Assembly (NCBI RefSeq): GCF_016901015.1
Contig: NZ_JAFEUP010000002.1
Location: forward strand, 62,001 to 126,000
Length of the DNA stretch: 64,000 nt
DNA from: Zestomonas insulae
Lineage (GTDB): Bacteria; Pseudomonadota; Gammaproteobacteria; Pseudomonadales; Pseudomonadaceae
Reading direction: 5' to 3'
Position numbers and translations under genes: made by a program. A model generated the notes under the pieces. That model made no database searches. It was not told where the DNA came from and saw only the letters and a program-made list of their open reading frames with translations. How positions within the stretch are numbered: the first letter of the stretch is position 1; every line of letters starts with the position of its first letter. Below are positions 57,847 to 64,000 of the stretch, piece by piece.

Positions 57847-59304
57847 TCAGCGCCGCGCGCCGGCGACGCGGAAGCGCAGGCAAACCCGGGTGCCTTCCTG
57901 CTCGCGGCTGGTCAGGCTGACTTCGCCGCCGAAGCGCTCCATGATCTGCCGCACCATGATCAGACCGATGCCCAGGCCGCCTTGCTTGGTGGTGTAGAAC
58001 GACTTGAAGGCCATCATCGCCTGCTGCCGGCTCATGCCCTGACCGGTGTCGTCGATGCGCAGCTGCAGCCATTCTCCGCCGGCGTCCGGCAGCGCCTGGA
58101 TACTCAGGCGGCCGCCGCCGCTCATCGCCTCGATGGCGTTGGCGATCACGCTGTTGAGCACCTGGGCGAGCAGCAGCGGGTGGCTGAGCACCGCTGGTAC
58201 CGGCGCCTCGCTGAGTTCGACCTGGATGTTGGCCTGCTTGAGCTGCTGGTCGAACTCGCCGAGCGTGCTGCGCACCAGTGCCATCGCCTCGACCGGCTGC
58301 GCGTCGCCTTCCAGCGGACGCAGGCACTGCAGCAGCGCTCGCACCCAGGTGGACATGCGATCGACCTGGGTGATGATGTCGGCCAGGCATTTCTGCAGCG
58401 CCGCGCCGTCCATGATCTGCGCCAGCTCGGCGCTGGAACGGATCGACGCCAGCGGGTTGCGCAGGCTGTGGGCGACCGCCGAAGACATCTCGCCGAGCCC
58501 GGTGTAGGTCTTGTTGGCCACCAGTTGATTCTGTTGCGAGGTCAGCAGTCGCGCGGCCCGGCGGACCAGCCCGTAGAGGCCGAAGTAGATCAGCAGGCCG
58601 CCGAGCGCGGTGGCCAGCCAGATCAGCTGGTAGCCGCGGTTGACCCGTTCGATCAGGTCCAGCGGCTCCTTGTAGATTTCCACCATCGCCAGGACGTTGC
58701 CCTCGTCGTCGAGCAGCGGGATGTAGTTTTCGATGAAGAACATCTTCGGCGCGCGCAGGAACTTCTGCTCGACGCGCCCCGGCTCCACCTCGCTGTAGCG
58801 CGCCGCGACATGGTCCTTGGCCATGAACGCCGCTTCCAATGCCTTGTCGTCGTCGACCTGCTGGCCGATCAGGGCCGGATTGGTGGACCAGATGACCCGC
58901 CGCTGCGGCGAGTAGATGGTCGCGAGCAGCGAGTCGGGCAAGTGCGAGAGGTGATCGAGGAATTCCGAGCGGGCCCGCTCGCGCTTGCGCGTGGTGCCGG
59001 CGGTGAGCATGCCGTACTGGTAGGGCAGCAGCACATCGCCGATTTCCATGCCACTCAGACCGTGGTGGCGAATTTCGCCGAGCGCCAGGGTCTGGATGAA
59101 CTGCGCGGAGAGCATCGCGTCGCGCTCGAGACTCTCGTTGACCAGGAAGCGGGTGGAGACTGCGCCCAGCGCCAGGGCCACCAGGCCGATGATGAAGAAG
59201 CTCAGCAGCGAGAACCAACGCAGCAAGTTGAACGGCTCGACCGGCGCCGGCGGGCTGGCTTCCTGCCAGGGCAGGTAGCGGGCCCAAGCGGACATGGCGT
59301 ACAT
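57847..59304 (-). CDS. Membrane sensor histidine kinase
   Basis: This 485-residue kinase has two membrane helices (about 28-50 and 222-245) around a periplasmic sensor that resembles dCache/PAS-like folds (IYSPQRRVIWSTNPALIGQQVD, FFIENYIPLLDDEGNVLAMVEIYKEP). The HisKA domain carries His in SSAVAHSLRNPLASI and the ATPase has DDTGQGM and GGLGIGL boxes. HAMP is not obvious. No response regulator gene adjoins it. ATG 59304 follows GGAG at seven bases. It is the terminal gene of a leftward stretch downstream of the Cys-rich peptide, separated by 92 bp. The signal and partner are unknown. Confidence 0.9.
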   Translation of the reverse strand: MYAMSAWARYLPWQEASPPAPVEPFNLLRWFSLLSFFIIGLVALALGAVSTRFLVNESLERDAMLSAQFIQTLALGEIRHHGLSGMEIGDVLLPYQYGMLTAGTTRKRERARSEFLDHLSHLPDSLLATIYSPQRRVIWSTNPALIGQQVDDDKALEAAFMAKDHVAARYSEVEPGRVEQKFLRAPKMFFIENYIPLLDDEGNVLAMVEIYKEPLDLIERVNRGYQLIWLATALGGLLIYFGLYGLVRRAARLLTSQQNQLVANKTYTGLGEMSSAVAHSLRNPLASIRSSAELAQIMDGAALQKCLADIITQVDRMSTWVRALLQCLRPLEGDAQPVEAMALVRSTLGEFDQQLKQANIQVELSEAPVPAVLSHPLLLAQVLNSVIANAIEAMSGGGRLSIQALPDAGGEWLQLRIDDTGQGMSRQQAMMAFKSFYTTKQGGLGIGLIMVRQIMERFGGEVSLTSREQEGTRVCLRFRVAGARR

Positions 59305-59396
59305 AGGTGGACTCCTTTCCCGAGGTAAGAGCGTTGCAGAGGACGCGGACAGGCTCGCCGGCGCCGCGCAGGGCTGCCGGTGATACGGGGCGGGAG

Positions 59397-59738
59397 TCAG
59401 GTGCGGGGTGGTCGCCAGCGCCCCGAAGGGGCGGGGATCAGCAGGCTGCCGCTGACGGCGGTGTGGGTGATCGGGCTGAACAGCATGATCGGTGGCTTGC
59501 TGAACGCCACCAGCACCGCGCTGCTGGTCTTGCAGTCGCTGCCGCCGGGGCAGGATTTGCCGTCGCGACACAGGCAGCTCAGGTCCAGGCAGCAGTCATG
59601 CGCGGCCTCGGCCGTCACGGTGGGGGCATCGACCCGCGGTGCGCAGGGCTGGGCAGCCGCCGTCGCGCCCGCCAGGCCGGTCAGCGGCAGTGCCAGGCAG
59701 AGCAGGCTGATCAGGCAGAAGCGCAGGTAGCGGGACAT
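59397..59738 (-). CDS. Small exported Cys-rich protein (CopL/DUF2946-like)
   Basis: This 113-residue protein has a signal peptide (CLISLLCLALPLTGLAGA, cleavage after AAA) and a central Cys cluster (HDCCLDLSCLCRDGKSCPGGSDC, given here in order with eight Cys), ending in GRWRPPR. The size, cluster and tail resemble CopL or DUF2946-type exported proteins linked to copper or other metal resistance, but no metal efflux genes are next to it and the match is weak. ATG 59738 starts the signal peptide; the frame upstream is not family-like. It lies 87 bp after the DUF2950 gene on the same strand. Confidence 0.6.
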   Translation of the reverse strand: MSRYLRFCLISLLCLALPLTGLAGATAAAQPCAPRVDAPTVTAEAAHDCCLDLSCLCRDGKSCPGGSDCKTSSAVLVAFSKPPIMLFSPITHTAVSGSLLIPAPSGRWRPPRT

Positions 59739-59825
59739 GTTGGTCAGTCCAGTCAGCTCAACAACGCGATGCAGGCGCGCTTGGCGCCGAGAACAGCCTC
59801 GGCGCCCGGACCTCACCAGCCGCAA

Positions 59826-60731
59826 TCACTGCGCGGCCGGCTCCGAGTCGTCGTCCGGCACTTCTTCCCAGCTGCTGTCGGGATCGAAGCTCTTGATTGC
59901 CGCGGCCAGCTTGCTGCTGTTCGGCCCGAGGTCCTTCTGGAACACCTCGCCGTCGTGGCTGATCATGAAGCTCATCACCCCGCTATCGCCGTACTTGGCC
60001 GGCCAGGCGATCAGCGCGAACCCGCGGCTCATGTGCTCGCCGATCTTGTAGTCGTAGGCGCCGCCCGGCGCCGAGGGGCCCTGGGCGGTGAGGATGCGGT
60101 AGTGGTAGCCGTGCCAGTCATCACCCGGCAGGGCATCGCCGAACAGCGGGCCGAGCGGGCTTTCCTCGATGCCGGGTTCCTCCGCCCAGTAGAGACCGTC
60201 GTACTGACCGTCGCTGCTGACGAACTTCTGCGCGTACTCGAGGACGCCATCGCCGTTGCGGTCGACCTCGGCGTAATCCATCTGCGCATCGTGGTAGGCG
60301 CGCACCGCTTCGACGGCGGCCAGTTCGTTGCGGCCGATGCGCCGGATGCGGATCTCCTCGCCGCCGGCCTTGGCGTCGAAGGCCCAGCCCTGCTTGCCCT
60401 TGACCAGCGGCAGCGGCAGGGTCCACGGCGTGTTGCCCGCCACGAGGTGCGCACGCCCCGACTGGTCGGTCTGGATGCTGTGTTTTTCCTTATACAGGGC
60501 GAGGAAGGCGTCGACGTCCTTGCGCTCGACCCCTTCGGTGGGGATGTAACTGCGCCAGTCGGTGCCGAGCAGTTTGCCCAGCGCCGCTTCGTCAGCCTTC
60601 TCACTGCCGAGCGCAGCGACAAACGCCTCGGCGGCTGCCTCCGGGGTGGCGAAGGCCTGCTGGGCCTGCGCGCCCTGGGCCAGACCCAACAGCAGTAGCG
60701 CGGCAGCGAGCATACGGAAAGCGATCTGCAT
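59826..60731 (-). CDS. DUF2950 exported protein
   Basis: This 301-residue protein has a signal peptide (MLAAALLLLGLAQGAQA) and the DUF2950 blocks FATPEAAAEAFVAALGS, GWAFDAKAGGEEIRIRRIGRNE, GLYWAEEPG, GYHYRILTAQGPSAPGGAYDY and MISHDGEVFQKDLG. The family is periplasmic and of unknown function; it is almost always encoded beside DUF3300, as here (13 bp away). An acidic tail (EEVPDDDSEPAAQ) follows. ATG 60731 is the only start that keeps the signal peptide. Confidence 0.88.
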   Translation of the reverse strand: MQIAFRMLAAALLLLGLAQGAQAQQAFATPEAAAEAFVAALGSEKADEAALGKLLGTDWRSYIPTEGVERKDVDAFLALYKEKHSIQTDQSGRAHLVAGNTPWTLPLPLVKGKQGWAFDAKAGGEEIRIRRIGRNELAAVEAVRAYHDAQMDYAEVDRNGDGVLEYAQKFVSSDGQYDGLYWAEEPGIEESPLGPLFGDALPGDDWHGYHYRILTAQGPSAPGGAYDYKIGEHMSRGFALIAWPAKYGDSGVMSFMISHDGEVFQKDLGPNSSKLAAAIKSFDPDSSWEEVPDDDSEPAAQ

Positions 60732-60744
60732 GGTGAGTCTCCTG

Positions 60745-62421
60745 TTAGCGCCGACGACCACCGCCACCACCACCGCGCGGTGCGTGCGCGGGGCGTTGCA
60801 CGGGGCGGCTGGCGGCGGCGCGGGATGCCTGCGGCCGGCTGGCGGCCTGGCGACTGACTTGGCCGCGATTGGCCGCGAGCTGGGTATGCGACGGGTTGCG
60901 CGCACCGGCGAAGGCGTTGTTGCGCGCGCCCTGGGTGCTGGCGTGCTGCTGGCGTACCTGTTGGCGTGCCTGCTGATTGCGCGGCGCCTGCTGGCGTTGC
61001 TGCGCGGCGTTCTGGGCGCGCTGGCGCGCCTGCTGATTGTTGGCCGCCGGGCGCTCGCCGGTGCGCTGCTCGAGGGTCTGCCGGGCGCGGTCGCGATCGG
61101 CGCTCTGCACCCGATCACGCGCGCCGCCGCCATCCAGACCACGCTGCTGGAGGTTCTCACGGGCGCGCTCGCGGTCGGCGTTCTGCACCCGGTCACGCGC
61201 GCCGCTGCCGTCCAGACCACGTTGCTGGAGGTTCTCGCGGGCGCGTTCACGATCGGCGCTCTGCACCCGATCCCGCGCTTCACGGTTGGTGGTGGCCGGC
61301 GCCGCGATGCCGCGCTGGGTCAGGCTGTCACGCGCCCGCGCACGTTCGGCGGCGCGCGCCGGGTCGTCGCCACGGAAGGCATTACGCTGCTCGCTGCCGG
61401 GCAGGCGTCGGTCGAACTGCTGACGACTGACCTGATCGCGATACGGCACGCCGTTGCGGTACACCGGGTTGTGGTTCCAGTTGCGCTGATTGGCGTTGAG
61501 CTGGCGGTTGACGTTGAGGTTGTTGTAGCGATTGACGTTGATGTCGACGTCATGATTGTTCCAGTCGCAGTCACCCCACAGCGAGTTGGCGATGGCGATC
61601 CCGGCGCCGAACGCCAGGCCGCCGGCCAGCGCGGTGGCCACCGGGTAAGCCGGCGGTGGCGGGTAGTAGGGTGGCGGGTAGGACGGGTAGGACCAGGTGC
61701 CGTACACCACGGTCGGGTTGTAGCTGGGCACGTAGACGACCTGCGGGTTGGTCGGCTCGATGACGATGGTCTGCGCCGGCGCGGCCTGCTGCACCACGGT
61801 GGTGGTGCCACCCTGCGGCGCCGGGGCGGGCTCGGGCGCCGGCGCGGCGGCCGGTTTGACGCTGACCTTCTGCTGCTGGTTGGACTCCAGGTTGCCGGCG
61901 GCCTGGGCCTTGCGGCGCAGGCGCTGCACCGAGTCCATCACCGCGTCGGGCTGGGCGAGGAAGGCATCGCCGACCCGTTGCACCCAGGCCGGGTCCTGGC
62001 CGAGGGTGGCCAGCACCTGCGGGAAGGCCACCAGCGACTGCACGCTCGGGTCCCAGGGCTGGTCGGCCACCTGCTTCACCGCGGCATCGCCATTGGCATC
62101 CGGGTGCGCCTTGGACCAGGCCACCGCGTCGGCGACGTTGCCGGGGTAGGTGGTCGCCATCAGCACCTGGGCGAGCAGCGAGTCGGGGTAGAGCGCCAGG
62201 GGGGCGAGCATCTGGTCCAGCTCCTCGACGCTGAACACCGCATCGCGCTGCGGCGCGGCGGGTGGCGCGGGCGTGGCGGGCGCCGGGGGTGCTGCCGGAG
62301 CGGCGCTGGCCGGCGGTGCGGCCGGGGTGGCCGAGGCCGGTGGTGGCGGTGGGTCTTCCTTGTTGCAGCCTGCCAGCGCCAACATGGCGAACAGGACTGC
62401 GCGATAGCGACAGGCAAACAT
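60745..62421 (-). CDS. DUF3300 lipoprotein with repeat-rich C-terminus
   Basis: This 558-residue lipoprotein has lipobox LALAGC (Cys at about 19), a Pro/Ala-rich linker (25-60), the DUF3300 domain (about 65-200; FSVEELDQMLAPLALYPDSLLAQVLMAT, PWDPSVQSLVAFPQVL), a Tyr/Pro-rich GTWSYPSYPPPYYPPPP stretch and a long basic, Gln/Arg-rich tail with 26-residue tandem repeats. DUF3300 function is unknown; the DUF2950 gene follows at 13 bp. ATG 62421 follows AAAGGAG. The tail is low complexity and should be disordered, perhaps binding polyanions at the envelope. Confidence 0.87.
   Translation of the reverse strand: MFACRYRAVLFAMLALAGCNKEDPPPPPASATPAAPPASAAPAAPPAPATPAPPAAPQRDAVFSVEELDQMLAPLALYPDSLLAQVLMATTYPGNVADAVAWSKAHPDANGDAAVKQVADQPWDPSVQSLVAFPQVLATLGQDPAWVQRVGDAFLAQPDAVMDSVQRLRRKAQAAGNLESNQQQKVSVKPAAAPAPEPAPAPQGGTTTVVQQAAPAQTIVIEPTNPQVVYVPSYNPTVVYGTWSYPSYPPPYYPPPPAYPVATALAGGLAFGAGIAIANSLWGDCDWNNHDVDINVNRYNNLNVNRQLNANQRNWNHNPVYRNGVPYRDQVSRQQFDRRLPGSEQRNAFRGDDPARAAERARARDSLTQRGIAAPATTNREARDRVQSADRERARENLQQRGLDGSGARDRVQNADRERARENLQQRGLDGGGARDRVQSADRDRARQTLEQRTGERPAANNQQARQRAQNAAQQRQQAPRNQQARQQVRQQHASTQGARNNAFAGARNPSHTQLAANRGQVSRQAASRPQASRAAASRPVQRPAHAPRGGGGGGRRR
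61105..61260. repeat. 78-bp tandem repeats inside the DUF3300 gene
   Basis: Two full 78-bp units (61105-61182 and 61183-61260), with degenerate flanking copies, encode DRVQSADRERARENLQQRGL-type 26-residue repeats. The period is a multiple of three, so copy number can change without a frameshift. Confidence 0.85.
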
Positions 62422-62596
62422 GACGCTTCTCCTTTGGCGGAAAAAGCGGAACGGTTCAGATGCGCCATGGCCGCTGCGGGCGCGCCCGGGCACTCGGTAA
62501 ACCTTGGCCCAGGCGGTTCACACCGCACGGGCTGGCAGTCTCAGCGTAGAAGAATTGCGGCGAAGCCGAGCGCAATTTGCTCGGCGGTCGCGCCGG

Positions 62597-63154
62597 CTAG
62601 CGCGCCGCCCAGATCTTGCTCAGCAGGTAGCTGCCCACCGCGGCCAGCATCAGCAGGCTGGGCGCGGGCGTGGCGTGGAGGAAATCGGTGGCGCGCCAGT
62701 GGATGAACAACGCCAGCAGCGGCGGCAGCCACATCGCGCCCATCCAGCCGAGGAACCAGGTCTTCCACAGCGACTTGTCGAACTGCCCGGCGCGGATGTT
62801 CCACACCAGGGTCAGCCCCCAGTAGACCAACAGCAGCGCCCAGAAATAGCGTGGCTTGCCCACCCCCGGCAGGCTGGCGCTGACGTCGACGTTCATCGCG
62901 TTGATCGTCGGGTTGAGCACCAACAGTGCCCAGGTCAGCAGGCTGAAGGTGAGCATGTCGAGCAGCTTCATGTCGATGCGGTAATCGACCGGCTGGGTCT
63001 TGCGCTCGACCAGCTCGGAGGTCACCACCGTCTCGTTGAGCACGGTGATCACCAGCACCGCGGCCGGCCACATCAGCGGCGTGCCGAGGCCGACCAGGAA
63101 AGCCTGGCAGGCGCCGAGAAACAGGATGCCGCTGATCACGCTGTAGAAGCCCAT
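62597..63154 (-). CDS. Small multi-pass membrane protein
   Basis: This 185-residue protein of unknown function has about five hydrophobic segments (5-25, 27-45, 62-80, 103-120, 138-182). Charged linkers include ELVERKTQPVDYRIDMK and RAGQFDKSLWKTWF. I do not recognise a named family. ATG 63154 follows GGAGGG at nine bases. It lies between DUF3300 and a TetR gene, all on the same strand, but with 68 bp or more on each side, so operon membership is uncertain. No enzyme motif or metal cluster is visible. Confidence 0.75.
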   Translation of the reverse strand: MGFYSVISGILFLGACQAFLVGLGTPLMWPAAVLVITVLNETVVTSELVERKTQPVDYRIDMKLLDMLTFSLLTWALLVLNPTINAMNVDVSASLPGVGKPRYFWALLLVYWGLTLVWNIRAGQFDKSLWKTWFLGWMGAMWLPPLLALFIHWRATDFLHATPAPSLLMLAAVGSYLLSKIWAAR

Positions 63155-63221
63155 GGGGTGTAGCCCTCCGCGCCGGCCTGGAGGAAAAGGTAGCTGCGCC
63201 CGCGGCGCTCTGCGCGCCGCG

Positions 63222-63770
63222 CTAGCGCCTGGCCAGGCTGCGCGCCACGCGCCGGGCCAGCGCCTGCTCGTCGACCGCCAACGCGCGGTCACCCTGGGTC
63301 AGCTCGCTGAGCGTGGTGTGCATGGCGGCGCCGAGCAGCAGCAGGGCGAGCGTCTCCGGGTCGGGTTGCTGCAACTCGGCGAGGCGCTGGCTGAGCGCGC
63401 GGTGCGCGGCGTAGCTGGCCTGGCCCTGCGGATCGGCATGGCGTGGCGGCGCGCTGGCGAGGCTCGCGCCGGCCAGCGGCAGCACGCGGCGGAACCAGGC
63501 GCGGGCGTGGACGAACAGCCTGGCCAGCCAGGCTTCGAACGGCTCGGCCGGGGCGGCGAGGGCGGTGAGCAGCGCCGGGTGCTCGTCGCCGGTCTCCAGC
63601 AGCAGCGCGCGCAGCAGCCCGGCCTTGTCGCCGAAGTTGTTGAACAGACTGGCCTCGGTGACCGCCGCGCGCCGCGCCACCGCACGGGTGGTCAGCACGC
63701 CGACACCCTGTTCGGCGAGCAGCGCGGCGGCGGCTTCGAGCAGCCGTTGGCGGACTCGCGGGCGAGCCAT
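63222..63770 (-). CDS. TetR-family regulator
   Basis: This 182-residue TetR protein has an N-terminal helix-turn-helix (RQRLLEAAAALLAEQGVGVLTTRAVARRAAVTEASLFNNFGDKAGL, read in parts; residues 6-50) and a helical C-domain. The C-domain is very Ala/Leu-rich, and the family ligand cannot be guessed. The start codon lies one base after the stop of the upstream beta-propeller-like gene, so they are co-transcribed. The downstream membrane protein gene follows 68 bp later. It may regulate this string of genes. Confidence 0.88.
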   Translation of the reverse strand: MARPRVRQRLLEAAAALLAEQGVGVLTTRAVARRAAVTEASLFNNFGDKAGLLRALLLETGDEHPALLTALAAPAEPFEAWLARLFVHARAWFRRVLPLAGASLASAPPRHADPQGQASYAAHRALSQRLAELQQPDPETLALLLLGAAMHTTLSELTQGDRALAVDEQALARRVARSLARR

Positions 63771-64000
63771 TCAGTCGGCGTCCCAGAGTGCCACCAGGCC
63801 GCCGAAGGTGCCGACGTAGGCGGTGCCGTCCGGCGCCAGGGTGATCGGCGACCAGTTGTTGTCGAACGCCTGACCGACCCCGGCGAGCGCCTTGAAGCGT
63901 GTCGCGCCGCTGGCGAAGTCCAGCGCGGTGAGGTACCAGGCGTTCTCGCCATTGGCCTGCGGCTCGAAGCTGTAGAAGTAGGCCAGGCCGCTTTGCACCG
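63771..64000 (-). CDS. Beta-propeller/PQQ-like protein, C-terminal end (cut by window edge)
   Basis: The frame is open to the window edge and gives the last 76 residues: YFYSFEPQANGENAWYLTALDF, TRFKALAGVGQAFDNNWSP and ITLAPDGTAYVGTFGGLVALWD. The repeated blade-like strands (ALDFASGATRF, APDGTAYVGTFGGLVALWD) resemble PQQ-like or YncE-type beta-propellers, proteins that are usually periplasmic. The start and any signal peptide lie outside the window, so function cannot be assigned. It ends one base before the TetR start codon. Confidence 0.55.
   Translation of the reverse strand, partial: VQSGLAYFYSFEPQANGENAWYLTALDFASGATRFKALAGVGQAFDNNWSPITLAPDGTAYVGTFGGLVALWDAD

Noticed and set aside
61105..61260. 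Regular repeats that might suggest a CRISPR array
   Set aside because: The units are contiguous 78-bp coding repeats without spacers, inside the DUF3300 frame.

Overview
The window is high-GC chromosomal DNA from a gammaproteobacterium, almost certainly Pseudomonas. Dense coding, hybrid sensor kinases, paired DUF1302/DUF1329 envelope genes, a MalT-type LuxR regulator, a DUF3300/DUF2950 pair and a TIGR04211-type SH3 protein together fit that genus; I cannot name a species. No rRNA, tRNA or CRISPR array was seen. Both window ends cut genes.

Layout. 1-3.7 kb: the start of an autotransporter-like surface protein, divergent from a BvgA/BvgS-like two-component pair. 3.7-12.3 kb: a sulfur-flavoured block with a persulfide-dioxygenase-like hydrolase, a solitary DUF1329 gene and an operon (LLM monooxygenase, flavin reductase, MFS carrier, GFA-fold protein, YeiH exporter) divergent from a LysR gene. 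12.5-16.5 kb: a MATE pump, a diguanylate cyclase, a conserved hypothetical and a hydrolase remnant. 16.5-24.2 kb: a catabolic operon (class II aldolase, GMC oxidoreductase, acyl-CoA synthetase, MaoC hydratase) and a coniferyl-aldehyde-dehydrogenase-type gene, with one AraC regulator between them. 24.2-28.1 kb: a block of lower GC by eye, holding an orphan tyrosine recombinase between 14-bp inverted repeats, then LysR, cupin and MFS genes.

28.3-34.8 kb: DUF1302, DUF1329 and cytochrome c genes, an AraC regulator, and a Tat-exported flavin amine oxidase resembling nicotine oxidoreductase. 34.9-39.5 kb: a YddG-type exporter remnant, a secreted acetoacetate-decarboxylase-like protein, an alpha/beta hydrolase and an SDR/TetR pair. 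39.6-45.6 kb: a MalT-like regulator with a second DUF1329/DUF1302 pair. 46-54.6 kb: SulP and Ca2+/H+ transporters downstream of a giant hybrid kinase and an HD-GYP response regulator. 54.8-64 kb: a membrane protein, DUF1801, PPK2, SH3 protein, histidine kinase, DUF2950, DUF3300, a membrane protein and a TetR.

The most useful new observations are regulatory. Each AraC gene has a matching pair of direct-repeat boxes (22-bp period for the first, 21-bp for the second) upstream of two separate neighbouring transcription units. This ties aldolase/GMC/AMP-ligase/MaoC to the aldehyde dehydrogenase, and the cytochrome c (plus probably DUF1302/DUF1329) to the periplasmic amine oxidase. The second set reads as a complete envelope oxidation module: possible outer-membrane entry, periplasmic flavoenzyme, cytochrome c electron acceptor and dedicated regulator. 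A shared palindrome links TetR to the SDR gene, a BvgA-like heptad pair lies before the Bvg-like operon, and the recombinase has a hairpin that would mask its ribosome binding site.
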